64,000 bases of DNA, from positions 8,857,887-8,921,886 of the forward strand of contig CM034392.1 in assembly GCA_019925095.2 (NCBI GenBank), written 5' to 3'. Shown piece by piece: positions 1 through 12,189 of this stretch. This DNA comes from Dendrolimus kikuchii. Its lineage: Eukaryota; Arthropoda; Insecta; Lepidoptera; Lasiocampidae. The position numbers and the translations under genes were made by a program. The notes beneath the pieces are model-generated. The model saw nothing but the letters and a program-made list of their open reading frames with translations. It had not been told where the DNA came from and did no database searches. Numbering within the stretch: the stretch's first letter is position 1; each line of letters begins with the position of its first letter.

Positions 1-154
1 AGCGTAGGGTCACATCCTTAAGTTTAAGTTTGTGTACTGGAAAGGACCTTAAGATTTTTTTTGAAGAAAAAACAGAAATTTAAGGAAAATTGGTTTAATT
101 AAAAAATTGGTTTTAACAATAGACACAAACTTTATGCAAGGGTTTATTTATGTT

Positions 155-1184
155 TTAATAAGGTGTATTACCTCCACGTGCCCTTATTACGGATTCTAAT
201 CGGTTCCGCATAGATTTTATTAGGGTTATTAAAAGATCTTGCGGAATATTGTCCCATTCTTCTGAAAGTGCTGTTCTTAGTGCTGCCACTGTCGTGGGCA
301 AAGGGTTTCTCGCATATACAGCTCTTTTTAAATTGTCCCAAACATGCTCAATGGGATTAAGATCCGGGCTGCGTGCTGGCCAATTCATTGTACGTATCCC
401 AACCTCTTCGCAATATTGTCGAACTTGTGCAGCAGCGTGCGGCCGGGCATTATCCTGCATTAAAGTAAAATTTTCGCCTATGAATCCCATGTAAGGCACC
501 ACGTGATCTTCTAAGATCTCTGTTATGTAGCGATGTGCAGTCAAACTCCCTCTATTACCGTTTTGACGGACCATGTCTATGAACACAAGTTCTGTTCGCC
601 CGTTCATCGATATGCCACCCCAGACCATACACGAACCGCCTCCAAAAGGAACACGCTCCTCAATGCAACTTTGAGCATATCGCTCCCCACGTCGACGATA
701 GAGTCTTCTGCGACTATCTGCACCATATAAACATGTCCTACACTCGTCCGTGAACAATACGGAGGTCCATTGCTCTTCTGTCCAATTCAGGTGATCACGC
801 GCAAATCTTAAGCGAGCTTGTCTGTGAGCTACAGACAACTTTGGACCATAAAGGGGTGATATCCGATTCCTTTAACCTTCTTCTTATTGTTCGTGCACTC
901 ACGTTTACTCCACGCACTTCATTAAGCTCTGTTTTGGTGTTAACAGACGTGAGGAAACGATTTCGCAGGGAAGTTGTAACAATAAATCGGTCATCACGAC
1001 CGGTGGTTGCTCGAGTCCTGCCTGTACCACGTCTCCTTCTGTAAGAACCTGTCTCCACAAACCTTCTGTATATTCTAGAAACCGTAGACTGGTTTAAATT
1101 TAAATTTCTACCAATCGTTCGTTGATCCAAGCCCTCCCGCACCAATGCTACAATTTGAGCCGCTTGTTCGGACGAAGTATCCAT
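155..1184 (-). pseudogene. Tc1/mariner transposase, DD34E, one frameshift
   Basis: Cut-and-paste DNA transposase, nuclear, acting on its own terminal repeats. The upstream part (795-1184, from an ATG at 1184) carries a paired-like helix-turn-helix region with STVSRIYRRF, followed by a GTGRTRATTGR linker like the GRPR hook of the family. The downstream part (155-838) is the catalytic domain. It has FTDE (first Asp, residue 31 of that ORF), MVWGG (71-75), QDNARPH (second Asp, 129) and SPDLNPIEHVWD (Glu 164). Exactly 34 residues lie between the second and third catalytic residues, so it is of the DD34E Tc1 type. The two parts overlap in different frames and a single small indel near 840-850 separates them; I see no other damage. 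Together they span about 342 residues, the usual Tc1 length. I could not find convincing terminal inverted repeats; the 3' end may lie outside the window. Confidence 0.9.
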
Positions 1185-1196
1185 ATTATGGTTCAA

Positions 1197-2235
1197 AAAC
1201 TCTCGATGAGTTAAAAAACTAACCTAACAATTCTGCTGGTAACAATAATTCAATTGACAAAAGAATAAAAATCAATGAGAATCAATTTAAAACTTTGCTA
1301 TAAATAACACGCAAATCTGATACTACGAGTAAATTTTCTTTTCCCGGCTATATTCATTTGTTTTACTGCAGTTTTATTTTTAAATTTTCCTTTTTTTGAG
1401 ATTAAGAGCCAGTCTCTCCATATTTATATAATTTAATCTAAAAAGTTTGCATACCTATTTAAAAAAATCATTTCAAAGTAATCCTGAACTTTGATGCAGT
1501 TTATGAGTCCGTCAGTTTATATCGTGTAATAAATATACCCACCCACAATTCGAAGAACATATTTTACATATATTAAATAAGTCATTTTTGTATATTAGAA
1601 CGGCAATGCGCATTTTATTTATTTTTAAATAGATTACTTTCGATTTATTTACGTATAGTGTCGGTGGTTTAATAGTCTGTGCGTTACATGACTCACATCA
1701 CTATTAGGAGTTTTTGGCGGGAACTAAAAGGAGATGTTGTGCTATGCAGTTTTATTTTCTAGAAATGTGTAAAATTACTCTAAAATGAACAATAGTTGTA
1801 GGATATTGATAGTTTTTGAGTAGTAATTATGTGTTTTGTGAGAAATGTGAACTGTATAGTCAAATGTGGCCTTTTGAGTTGTCACAAGAACCCCGTTAAA
1901 TGGCACCAGCTGATAACCTACAGTTCAGCTGTGCTACATAGGCTTAAGAAAATGAAGAAACTATATTGTAAACTAAGATCTGGCTTAAAGGCCTAGCTGC
2001 CAAGCCATAAACCGAAATAAATAATAACATCACTATTACGTCACACACGACAATAAAGTACCACAATTATGTCATGGGTTATATGTGGGCTTTATTGTTA
2101 AGAAATATGTAACTTGATAGACGTGCAAACGTCAAAAGTAAACGCTTGGAAACAGTATAAAGTATAGTAAAAAATTCGTGATTATGTTTCTAAATCACTT
2201 ATTATTCCAGTCAATAGCTATTCACAATGTATAAC
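1197..2235. other. AT-rich stretch, nothing recognised
   Basis: About 1 kb with no ORF of note and no repeat signature I can name. The first 100 bases may be the 5' untranslated end of the adjacent Tc1-like element. Confidence 0.5.
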
Positions 2236-2320
2236 GAAAGTTGATCAGTTGTATATTACCCATAGCACGAGCATGACTTGCTTCGATTGGGATATAGGTT
2301 TGTCTATTTACCTCATTATT
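2236..2320 (+). repeat. Fragment of tRNA-derived SINE 3' part
   Basis: GTATATTACCCATAGCACGA and the following GCTTCGATTGGGATAT match the 3' body of the SINE copies at 13879, 47073 and 59724. The tRNA-like head is missing. Confidence 0.5.
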
Positions 2321-2650
2321 ATATACAGATTTCATAACAATTTTGGCTTTTTCTGTGGTCTTACTTGAGAAAAATTACAAAGATACCAGTAAAATATATT
2401 TTAACAGTAGTAATAGATTGTCCATGTATTTTATATCATTACTTTATATTTTGCTTACGACTGTTATATACAGCGACAAGGCTCTTCATGACATTCTAAT
2501 AAATTTTATTGTATTATTCCTAAAAGCTTTTAGTTATTGTCTGTACATTTATTACTTGGGTCGAGGAAATTTTATTCCGCCATTCTTCATTACATTATGT
2601 TAAATAATAAGTGCTTGTCAATAAGAATTAATACGCACAATTTATTTATC

Positions 2651-2990
2651 TATCTACATACATACACACATAACTTCACGCCAGTTCCCTTGCGGGGTAG
2701 GCACGAACAACAGAGCGCCATTCAGGCCTATTCTTACACACCTCACTTGCTTCTTTGATATTCATAGCTCTTGTCATGAACGCTCGTCTGTTCTAAAGGC
2801 TCCTGACATCACCTTCTGCTAGTACACGATCAATTTGATCATGGAAGGTGTGTCGTGGCCTTCCATGACTTCTGCATCCATCCACTTTTGCATTGTATAT
2901 CTGTTTAGTCATCCTTTCATCATGCATTCTTTCCACATGCCCGAACCACCGGAGCATTCCTTTCTTTACCTTCAGACCGACACTCACACT
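2651..2990 (-). mobile_element. 5'-truncated LINE: RT C-terminus plus (TATG)n tail
   Basis: The remnant ORF at 2793-2987 carries LRWFGHVERM (residues 12-21), a TKQIY segment and GRPR (42-45). This is the signature of the C-terminal end of reverse transcriptase in a common insect non-LTR family. Downstream on the minus strand comes a roughly 115-bp 3' segment, ending in GGCGTGAAGTTATG and a short TATG-type microsatellite. The same 3' segment recurs five more times in this window. The element is cut at its 5' side a few bases before a Helitron-like copy begins at 2996. It cannot be active. Confidence 0.85.
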
Positions 2991-2995
2991 ATCTA

Positions 2996-3620
2996 TCTAC
3001 ACTATAATAAATCTGTAAATAGTTCGAGTTTGTACATTGCGTTTAAAAATGTTAAAAAAATCAGGCCGGCTAATTCGGAGCAGGAGATTCAGAAAATGCA
3101 ATTTGTAGAATTTTTGTCTGTCACTCTGTCTGTTAGAGCATCACGTGTAAACTACTGAAAGGATTTAAGTGAAACTCGATACAGAGCTAGCTTATAGCCC
3201 GGGTCGTAACTTAGGATACTTTTTATCCCTATAATCGACATCGTTTCCGTGGAATAGACGAAAATAGCAAAAAAGATAGCGCTGAGATCGCTTTCATTTT
3301 CGCTCGCTTTCGCGATTCTTTTTGGAAAGTACGGAACGTATATAAATAAAACTCTACATAGTACTTGCTTATAATCCGAGTTAACACTTAGGATACTTAT
3401 TATCCCGATAAATTATGTCATTTCCATGGAATAAACAGATTATTATAGAAATATATAGCGCTGCAATCGAGTTTTTTCAATTCAACTAACAAATATACCT
3501 ACGTTGTCAAAAACAACATCTTATTCATTGCATTACTTCAAATCAGGCTGGCTGCGACTCGCCTCTGTGGTGTTTCGCTGCGCAGTTGTGTAGACTATAC
3601 AGATTTTGTTTCTTTGTTAT
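2996..3620 (+). mobile_element. Helitron-like element copy (family with TCTATACTATAATAAATC start)
   Basis: It starts TCTACACTATAATAAATCTG after an A, then GTTCGAGTTTGTACATTGCG. The body holds the motif ACTACTGAAAGGATTTAAGT and two GGATACTTTTTATCCC-like blocks. Copies with the same 5' end are at 17580-18152, 25461-25507, 31522-32327, 33521-33900 and 38184-38720. The assignment to Helitrons rests on the TC start after an A and on the CTAG end of the 31522 copy. No protein is encoded. The 3' boundary of this copy is not resolved. Confidence 0.6.
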
Positions 3621-4889
3621 TGTAATTAACTTAGTAACAAGACACAGTAAAGATTTAGATTTAAAAACTTCAGCTGAATATTAGTCAGCAGTAAAATATG
3701 TGAGTAGAAATAAAACGAACGTAAATAATGAAAACCGAGTTCAGGGGAATGTCAAGGTTAACATCGACGCTCTAAGTGACATTAAACAAATTTATACGTT
3801 AGAAAATGGTAATGTATATCGTGTATTTATAACATATATAAGGATATCAGCCCGTAAACGACCCATTAGGGGAACGGAAGGTTTACCACGTTTGATCGCT
3901 AAGTCTTTTTCCTCCGGGTGTGCTTTATCTCATGGAGGAGGTTGGGAATTGGACATATTTCTCTGTATCCCGACTTCAACACAGTGAGCGACTACCCACC
4001 AATAAATGTGGTTTTTTAAGATAAATAGGCCTAATATAGACGATGATGCTGATGAAGATGGAGCACGTTTACCTAGATAGTATGTATTCATTCGAGACTT
4101 GAAAACACCCGGACTCTACTTTCGGGAAAAACGGACTCTGGTAGTAGTTCCACAGGTCTGCCGTACGCAGAAAGAATGAGCAGGCAAAACGTAGCGTTTG
4201 CAAATGTGGTGTTGAGTCGCAAGATGCTTTCCCAGATCCGTGGTATCTCAGCGGCTTTCGACGGTCAAGCCGGGTGTCTCGTTGGTCATTATTGGGGGTG
4301 TGATGGATTTTCTGCAGCATCACTGAGGTTGACTGGAGCGAAGTTGAACTTGACGAGGTTTTTTTTATAGCAGATTGGCGGATAATCTCGATATACAGGA
4401 TTCATATACAGTTTGTCACAAACTGATGTCTACGGAACCTTTCATTACGTGTCACGCATTTGCCGCATTTATTAGATTTGAATATTGATTTAATTTTGTT
4501 ATTTTTTAATTCAACCAGCACTACAAACTTCTTAATAAAAAATATCACTTAAACATTTTTACTTAACGTATTGTCGATGGCAAGAAAATGCAATTACAAT
4601 ATTCCTGGAGAGTTTGCTTATTGAATACAAATATCCTATTTATCGTCGCGATAGTTTCTATAGAATACTTTATCGTAGTCATATTTATTTTATTTCAATT
4701 TCTTAGTACATGCACAGATCGGTCTTAAATTACTTCTACGATAATAATTGTGGTATTACAGATTATACAGGACATTATACCAAAATAATTAACAAAATAA
4801 GTCCCTGTATAAAATCTTACGCTGCCATGAAAATGATCGGTGTGTCTTCGGCCTTAGAGAAAACAAATTTTAGTTTTGAGATTGAAAGT
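3621..4889. other. Unassigned stretch with short ORFs
   Basis: It contains a somewhat GC-richer block (about 3840-4370) with several ORFs under 100 codons on both strands. None has a recognisable domain, and their overlap on opposite strands argues that most are chance. It may include decayed transposon sequence. Confidence 0.4.
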
Positions 4890-5649
4890 TCAAGTGTTTT
4901 GTGGCACAAAACAAAACACTTGTTGCTGTTCCTTCGTCTCGCTAAATCTCTAGAACGGCTGAACTGATTTGGCTAATTTTGGTTTTGAATTATTTGTAGA
5001 AGTTCAGGGGAGGTTTAAAAGGTGAGTAAATATGAAAAAAAAATGCTTGGAATACAGTAAAAACAACAAATTCGCTTTCACTTAGAAACTATTCCTACCT
5101 GTCAAATATTTGATGTTCGTCCCGTTGTTTAGAAATCAATTAAATTTAAAAGTCGTTCAAAAATCAAATTAAATTTAAAAGTGAAGTTTTTTTTTCATTT
5201 TTCTGGTTCTGAATGTCAAACGTTTGATGTTCGTTCCGGTTAAGTTTTGACCACATTTTTTAATAAAGTTGAAACATTCTACAATTATCATTCAGCTTTT
5301 TTATTTATTGATTCTTGAGACAGACTGACTGACAAAACACTTAACTGTACTTTGAAATCGCTTTACACGTTTTAATAAGCCCGTTGCCGTAATAAACAAC
5401 TTGCATTGCTCCGACTTTTGTCTCAAGACTACCCTCACATATTACAAATAATAAACTAAATTCATTTTGAAAACAAAACATTAATTAAATATTACAATAA
5501 TAAATGGACAGATGCGCTAATAGGGGTAAATGTAAATTAAATGTAACTAGTTATTTCTCTGTATGTGAATTGTAAATTCTTTTGAGAAATAAATGTCTAA
5601 AACCTAAAAACCTATTCTGAGGCGGTACAAAGTTTGCCGGGTCAGCTAG
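4890..5649 (+). mobile_element. Helitron-like element, 3' end with CTAG
   Basis: The body motif CTCTAGAACGGCTGAACTGA and the terminal GCCGGGTCAGCTAG, ending at 5649, match the general plan of non-autonomous lepidopteran Helitrons: a CTAG end after a GC-rich stretch, followed here by T. The 5' boundary is uncertain. There is no coding capacity. Confidence 0.55.
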
Positions 5650-5790
5650 TCAATAATAAAAATATTACCTACTTTTTAGATGTAAACTACACACATCAGT
5701 GTCCTTCAAGAGTATTTCAAGGGCAATGGCACTAAAATCTTAAAACTAATCGCTAATTAAACGTCAATTACTTTATTGCACATTTATTTT

Positions 5791-5838
5791 ATACATACAT
5801 ACATACATACATAACTTCACGCCAGTTCCCTTGCGGGT
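5791..5838 (-). repeat. (CATA)n microsatellite with 3' stub of the (TATG)n LINE
   Basis: Six CATA units are followed by ACTTCACGCCAGTTCCCTTG, the extreme 3' end of the LINE family seen at 2651-2990. Extreme 5' truncation leaves only about 25 bp of element plus the tail. Confidence 0.75.
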
Positions 5839-5856
5839 TTATTTTATCATTATATT

Positions 5857-6146
5857 AATACGTGAAGCAAAAACTTTGTACCCTTTTTACGAAAATTGCG
5901 CTGACGGAGGAGTATGAAATTTCACACACTTATAATTTATATAGAGAAGGAGTGCAGAATGGTAATATTTTTTTTAAATTATGAATAAAAAATACATTAA
6001 ATCAATAAAAAACATTACGCACACACTACCATATATTTGACACTACGCGGATATATACTCTTTTGTTTATTGTTAAAGTCAAATTAACAGTGTAGCCTTG
6101 GTGAAATCTATGATTATAGAAGTATAGTCTTTGACAACAGAACAAA
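5857..6146 (+). repeat. Dispersed repeat, copy 1 of 3
   Basis: It starts ATTAATACGTGAAGC and continues with ACTTTGTACCCTTTTTACGA, a GGAGGAGTATGAAATTTC block and GTCTTTGACAACAGAAC. The same segments in the same order occur at 48853-49223 and 60841-61219. This copy lacks the CTAG-terminated 3' part seen in the other two. Confidence 0.75.
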
Positions 6147-6644
6147 TGGAACACTGGTATAAATAAATATATAACTTTATTGTACACCGAAATATACAAT
6201 TACAAAAAATCTAATTTACAATACCTCGCCATACTAAATTCTAATAAAATTAATAATATTGAGCTGAAGTTTCGTAGAGAATATCAAACGAAAGATCACA
6301 TTCCAATCCAAAAAAACCTTATAAGGATAACTCGGAGACAATTTCAAAACGCACTGGGTTTAGTTCTACTCGTGTCGGTACTGCAATAAGAGCCATATAC
6401 CGTGTATTCCAATTCTGTGAGCAAATAAAATGAGGTCCGGTCCTTATACGATCCGTAAAATGTGTCTGGCTTGATGTGAGGGCTGCTTAATCTTCCCAAG
6501 GTTTGGATAGCCTGTGTGGAATGGACGAAGTAATAGTATGTGTCTACAATTTCACAAAAGGGTTTGATGAACTTTTAACTCTAAAATAATTTCGTTAATT
6601 TTGTTGACAATATAGTAGTTAACCAGTTTAAGGGTAATCGAAGT
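6147..6644. other. Unassigned AT-rich stretch
   Basis: A 69-codon ORF at 6180-6389 is low in complexity and has no recognisable motif; I do not call it a gene. Nothing else is visible. Confidence 0.4.
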
Positions 6645-7132
6645 AGAATAGAATATACTTTATTGTACAAAAAGCTACATAAAATCATGAAAGTTAATAA
6701 TTTATATCGATAATTTATGGCGATATCATCCAGACAACCTTTGGATGCAGTAAAAGAAACTAACTAACTGCTGCGGCTCAGCGATCCAAGATGAGCCCTG
6801 GCCTCCGAAATGTGAGTACTCCACTTCTTTCTGTTCAGCGTCATTTCCTGCTTGTCATAGGCACTCCAGCGATATCTGGGCCGACCAAATGGTCGCCGTC
6901 CCGTTGGTCTGCCCAGATAGGCTCTTTGCACCGCGCGATCCTCCCCCATTCTATGTAGGTGGCCAAGCCAGCGCAAGCGATGTGCCTTGCTCTCGCCTGT
7001 TATATTGGGCTCATCCACTAGCTCTTCGATTTCGGTATTTTTTCGGATCCGCCAGGTGCCATCGCTTCCCTGTGTCGGATCCAGGATCTTTCTTAGAACC
7101 TTTCTTACAGCCATAGAGTAAAAAACGAACAA
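6645..7132 (-). mobile_element. 5'-truncated LINE: RT C-terminus and 3'UTR
   Basis: A 122-residue ORF (6764-7132) ends a non-LTR reverse transcriptase. It shows RLRWLGHLHRM at residues 52-62 and GRRPFGRPRYRW at 78-89, the two landmarks of this C-terminal region. The minus-strand 3'UTR follows to about 6647, where the + strand reads AGAATAGAATATACTTTATT. Related 3'UTR pieces lie at 14595-14665, 54262-54390 and 60100-60240. The endonuclease and most of the polymerase are missing, so the copy is dead. Confidence 0.85.
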
Positions 7133-7296
7133 CTAATTTGGTAGTTGCGATACCAGCACTCGTACAAAAAATTAGTACATAGTAATATTCTAGCTCTTTT
7201 TTTCCGAAGTGCTTTATGCACGTCCCACCGTCCTGAGACAAACTGAATAGTAATGTATGACTTTTTTATAGCTGGAGTATAGCAAGAATGCTGACA

Positions 7297-7420
7297 GCCG
7301 ACCTGGGACTGGAAGCCGGCCACTAATGTCGTAACACAGCTTAAGGTTGTAATGGCGGCAAATTCTAAACCAGGGCTGGTAATTAACCATCTAGACGCCC
7401 TAAAGCCCTACCACCTAGCA
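7297..7420 (-). repeat. Diverged copy of the 27.5-kb SINE-like family
   Basis: GGGACTGGAAGCCGGCCACT, then an AAGGTTGTAATGGCGGCAAA block and CCCTACCACCT, align in order with the minus-strand copies at 27871 and 36144. Divergence is high, so this is an old copy. Confidence 0.65.
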
Positions 7421-8471
7421 AAACTTACTTACGGTGATGGCTGACGGTACACGAAAACCATCTCAGTGTGTTTCTAATCACCTAATCCAAAGGAGCATAG
7501 GTGAAATACCTAAAGTCATGGAGTTATGGCTCAGCTAACGTGGCGATCTGGTATGTTAGTATCCGCATGCTTCATTTTGCAGCGAGAAAACCACGCTATT
7601 TGCCAAGAGGTCAGCGATAAACGTCTGTATGAAAGGGGCGCGTAAAAGACTCCTGCATATCCCCATATCTGCGATCTAGATGCAGACAACGGTTGTTGTA
7701 ATCCCTGAAACCCATCACGCACTGTCCTGTATCTATACCAGCCGGTAATATTTGTACGCAGTTCGGCGTGGTGTCTTTATGCACTTTTGTATTCTCCTTA
7801 GCGGATATTACGTACTCGCAAAAGGATTAGAAGAACCATTGTTTCATCTATGTCTGCTATGTAGACGAAATTGTGATCAGTACACGAATTTTTAATGAAA
7901 TATACAGATTAAATGGATATTTGGTGATCATTTCAATAAATCCTTGCTACATTACAAACGTAATTGAAAAAGCTGACGACTACCTATTTTACTAGACCAG
8001 GCACCATATTTCGATACGTGTATAAAAATTAATCATTTTTCAGATAATGCGAAGACAGAAATGATATTCACTTACCATCTATTGGAGCGTATGTTCTTAT
8101 ACATAACTTGCTTAATCTCTAAAATATTATGAAATATAAAAGTTCAGACTTCAAATTCCTTGCCTTTAATTATAAAAAAAGTTACAAATCAAGGCAATCG
8201 TTTCGAAACTAACAGCTTTAGTCACGAATACTCATATATAGTTAACAACACTGTTATATTATTTTTAAAGCACATTAATTTTCCATCAATCGCGTTTCTG
8301 ATAATAGCTTACTTGGATCGTATCTTGTTGACCTATATTTTTCAGTAACAGGCTTTCGTGACTGGTATTCTTTAGTATATAATTTAGGTCACCAGCTAAC
8401 ATTGAACTTGTCACGAACGGTGACGTCATTGAACTCTTGCGATTCTTTTCGTAATTATATATAATTTTAAT
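7421..8471. other. Unassigned stretch
   Basis: 7500-7770 is slightly GC-richer with a 63-codon minus-strand ORF lacking any known motif. The rest is AT-rich without recognisable genes. Confidence 0.4.
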
Positions 8472-8574
8472 ATGTCAAAGAAGCAAGTGAGATGTGTAAG
8501 AATAAATCTGAATGGCGCTCTGTTGTTCGTGCCTACTCCGCAAGGGAACTGGCGTGAAGTTATGTATGTATGTA
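8472..8574 (+). mobile_element. 3' end of the (TATG)n LINE
   Basis: It starts ATGTCAAAGAAGCAAGTGAG and runs through CTGTTGTTCGTGCCTAC and GGCGTGAAGTTATG into TATG repeats. It is nearly identical to the tails at 35007, 62752 and, in reverse, 2651. The ORF across it is the tail of the element's own reading frame, not a gene. Confidence 0.85.
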
Positions 8575-9421
8575 TAATTTTTATTTTAATAATGAGTTTA
8601 AATTATTTTCCGTGGTTGTATTTCAACGATTGTTCTGTATGCGTCCTATTATAAGAAGTAGGTACGCTAACTAAAAGCAGTCATAAAGTTTGTGTGGATT
8701 ATAAAAAAGAAAAAGTATGAATGAAAATCGTAGTTAAAAGTCTTTAATTAAAAGACAATGCATGTCCTTCCACACAGTGATAAATTTCATGGTGGTGAAG
8801 AAATCCACTGTTTTGTCATTTGGCACTCGAACCCTAAAACAGCATTGTATTTAAATATCTCAAAAATACTCAACTAATATTGATAAGAACAATCAAGGAT
8901 CGGATGGTTTCTGTCTAAAGATACCTGTGTATATATACTCAATTTTTTTCAACCGCATGGTGGCCACGCTTAATTTCTGTATAGAATATACCTTTCTATA
9001 CAATTTCATTTATAAAAATTCAGTAGCTTTCGAGAAAAATCACTATGACAAGAGAATTTTGTAAGAATTCTGTTTTGTGAACTATAGCTACAGAATTCTG
9101 AAAAATTCTACCATGATGGCATTTAGGGATAAAGCAAATCAATTTGTAGGTTTACCTCCGTTTGTTCATGTAAAATAAATACGTACCCCATTTCCGATTT
9201 AGTATACAATCATCTCAATAAGAGCTAAAGAAATACACGAATTTTCCATTGCAGTAAGAGAAAATAATTGCTATCAATTTGACGTAGACAGCTTTTCCAA
9301 TGAACAAATCTACCTAGACCCTCGTCAAAGAGATTTAATTTACTGTCCAAATATAATGATAACTATTATTTGATATATAATGACATCAATATTATTGTCT
9401 AGAAAAATTCAGACTACATCT
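8575..9421. other. AT-rich stretch, nothing recognised
   Basis: No ORF of note and no repeat signature I can name. Confidence 0.45.
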
Positions 9422-9775
9422 TGTTACGTGCGAGCGGGGTACGCATTTGGGATTGGAAGAAAACACCAGTTTTTTTTTAACTAAATGTTTTTATTAACTT
9501 ACACAGCCGTACGTGATTGTTCTCCCCAGGGTTGCCCTTACACGTACAACTAACGACACACTGTCCCGAAGATAAGATGTCTCACTCTCAATACCGTCGC
9601 CGATATTGTGGAGACCATCACCTGCTTGTGCGGTGTTCACGGTGCGATTTTCTTTTGTTCATCATCTATCCCTTTCTAAAATGTATCTGTCTTTATCATT
9701 TTCTTCTGGAGGCTTCTACATTTTTACATTTTTCTGAAGCTCGCCACAATAGGAGTATATTAAGGTCTTTGTAGT
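9422..9775. repeat. Repeat related to 12190-12350, possible LTR edge
   Basis: It opens TGTTACGTGCGAGCGGGGTA; the reverse strand carries AATAAA about 70 bp before this edge, which is the arrangement of an LTR end. The segment TTCATCATCTATCCCTTTCT and the following T- and C-rich block resemble 12190-12350. No matching second LTR edge was found, so the class is uncertain. Confidence 0.4.
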
Positions 9776-9797
9776 TATTTTTAAGTATAAAAATAGA

Positions 9798-9802
<5 letters not shown>

Positions 9803-9869
<67 letters not shown>
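9803..9869. repeat. (TA)n microsatellite
   Basis: About 67 bp of alternating TA with one TG interruption near 9851. Confidence 0.95.
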
Positions 9870-9870
<1 letters not shown>

Positions 9871-10800
9871 TGAAAACAATGTTAGAATTTATTGGAACAC
9901 GTGCGCATCCCTATTTATGGCAACGCGAACGTAGTTAAGCTGGCAGTACTAGTTAACAATAAAAGATGACGTACATGTAATTTATATTCTTATCGCAAGC
10001 ACTTTTAAATTAGCTGACAAATACAATATTAAAATATAAAACCAAACTCCCACGCTTTATGAACATTTTTTCAGTAAAGTTCAAAGTTCGTCCTGCCGGG
10101 ACGTATTATAAACGAATAAAGTCCCACTTTTACGATCAAAAGGATGTAATTTTCCAAGGACTACACTTAAAACCTGCTATTACGGACACTGTCTTATTAA
10201 TTTTAATTATTATGTCTATAAAATATTTCTTAACGACATCCTTTCAAGGAGCTGGTATCGACAGTAAGAGCGTCGTTTGTGCGAGACCCTGGGCGTTATT
10301 TCAGCAGTTAATTAAAGGGTGCTTGGACTATCTGGTGTTTGAAGTTTTTAATCAACCTTTGTTTATTTATTGTTATTAACTTCTATTCATTTATTATACA
10401 GTCTATTCCCCGTCTAGTCGGTATTGTTTCAGTCTGAATTCAACTATATTTTGCATGCAAATGCATCGTACGATATCCGACATACTGCATCGAACCGCGT
10501 CGATTGTAGTCGATTTTATATTAGTTTTCATTTCACTGTTTGCTATTCCTACATAAAATTTGAAAGGAAATTTTATATTTGTTCAAAGATTTATGTTAAA
10601 CAAAGTGAAATGCCATTCCAATACGTGGCTAAGTGGCAACACAAAAATATTTAATTAGAAAATGAATCTCACAATGTAAATACCCTGGAACTATATACAT
10701 GTAGTAAGTTTTATATTATACATATGTACACTTTTTTTTCAATATCTTATAAGACGAGAAATAAAAATTTAATTACATATAATCGAATACAAAGCAAGAA
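9870..10800. other. Unassigned stretch with a 106-codon ORF
   Basis: The ORF at 10059-10379 (+) has one hydrophobic segment but no domain I recognise, no strong splice context and no repeat match here. I do not call it a gene. Confidence 0.35.
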
Positions 10801-10813
10801 AACTTAACTTATA

Positions 10814-11038
10814 CTATAAGTAGAATACTGAGCCTAGATCACCGTCTTCTATGGGTAAAGTGCCCAGAAGGCTGGCTACGTTTCCTCGCTGAATCGCCAT
10901 ACCGATTCGTTGGCCGAGGTAAGCACCAGCCCTCCGATCACCTGAAGAGTCAATGAGTCGTTTCGATAAATTTTGGTAGAGGCTCATGGCCTCAGGACCC
11001 CACGGTCGAAGCGTCTCGACAGCAAACGGCACAAACAT
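10814..11038 (-). pseudogene. Non-LTR element C-terminal domain fragment
   Basis: The peptide reads FVPFAVETLRPWGPEA, then LSKRLIDSSGDRRAG and QRIGMAIQRGNVASLLGTLP. This is the conserved C-terminal segment following reverse transcriptase in a group of metazoan retroelements. Two relatives are at 46651-46945 and 56790-57180. This copy is the only one of the three with the segment uninterrupted, but everything upstream is gone. The family assignment is from memory of similar proteins and should be treated as moderate. Confidence 0.6.
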
Positions 11039-12185
11039 ATAACTCTCACTGAGTGTTGCATACTATACACTTATACATAAATCAACTTGGAGACGTTTGT
11101 AATGTGTTGTGTATGATCAGTGGTTTATTCCGATTTTAGTCACTCATATGTCTTAGATTACTGCAAACGGAAAAACCTCCAAGCTTATTTATGCGTAAGT
11201 CAGGGTCTTTTTGTGGGGGCACGCAGTGCCCTTAAAGGAAAAATCGAAAATTAAAAAAAAATCCCTTTATAATCTGAAAAAAATTAAAGAATTTGAAAAA
11301 AAATATAGACTTACAACTTTCGAGAATTAGCGTGCCCTCAAAAAAGAAGTGACTAAAAAGGCCTGTATATAAGTTTGTATATAATATATAATTTGCAAAT
11401 GTACAAAGTTTCTGGTTACTTACCTACATTGTGGAATTTATTTTTTAACATTTTTAATAAATGTGGAATTTATGTGTACCTAATTACCTTTACTTAACTA
11501 TTAACTGTTACTAAATGATATAGATTATCCATATTGTTGTATCTATAAATATGAAAGTCATATTATTTGGATCTTTACATAGGATTGTTTTCAGAATACG
11601 CACTCGAAGTGTATACATGTAGAAAAACGACAAAAACAATAATTGCTATATTTAATTAACACGAGCGGTATAAGTTTTAGTCCCGTAATTTTAGTGCGTA
11701 ATATATTTTATGTAATTGCATGGAAGAGATCGTTAAGGCGATATGACCGCGAATTCCTGTTGCCTCTTCAGTAATATACTTACTTAAGCGTATGATTTGA
11801 ATGGGGTGAATAATATATATATTTTTATACTGAATATTGAGTTCTTGTTTGTGAACAAATTTAAATAAGCTTCACACTTAGTCCATACAGCGCTGTGCCG
11901 TTCGAATTATCAACAACCCTATTTTGACAGATAATTTAGAACCCTCAGTCCTTAGAAAATAAGCCCTTACCTTCTGTAAATGAGTAGCGCTTTAAAGAAC
12001 TTTCTGAATTCGTTCCTACTCCACCATTTTACTACTACCACCTCCTGCCGGCTACTGAGAGATCATATATACTTCCTCGACACTCGGCAGTCTTCCGCTG
12101 TACGTGACCCAAGCTCCTTTATGATAAACGTCTGCAAGTTCTTGAAAGAGCTTCACATCGTGACTTTTACTAATGCCTTATAATA
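11039..12185. other. Unassigned AT-rich stretch
   Basis: Short ORFs only; no recognisable coding or repeat signature. Confidence 0.4.
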
Positions 12186-12189
12186 TTGA

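Noticed and set aside
9422..9775. A sixth solo LTR
   Set aside because: One TGTTACG edge is present, but no second edge or target duplication was found and the body differs from the five copies.
10059..10379. 106-codon plus-strand ORF as a gene
   Set aside because: No recognisable domain, an arbitrary ATG, T-rich hydrophobic end and no supporting splice or promoter context.
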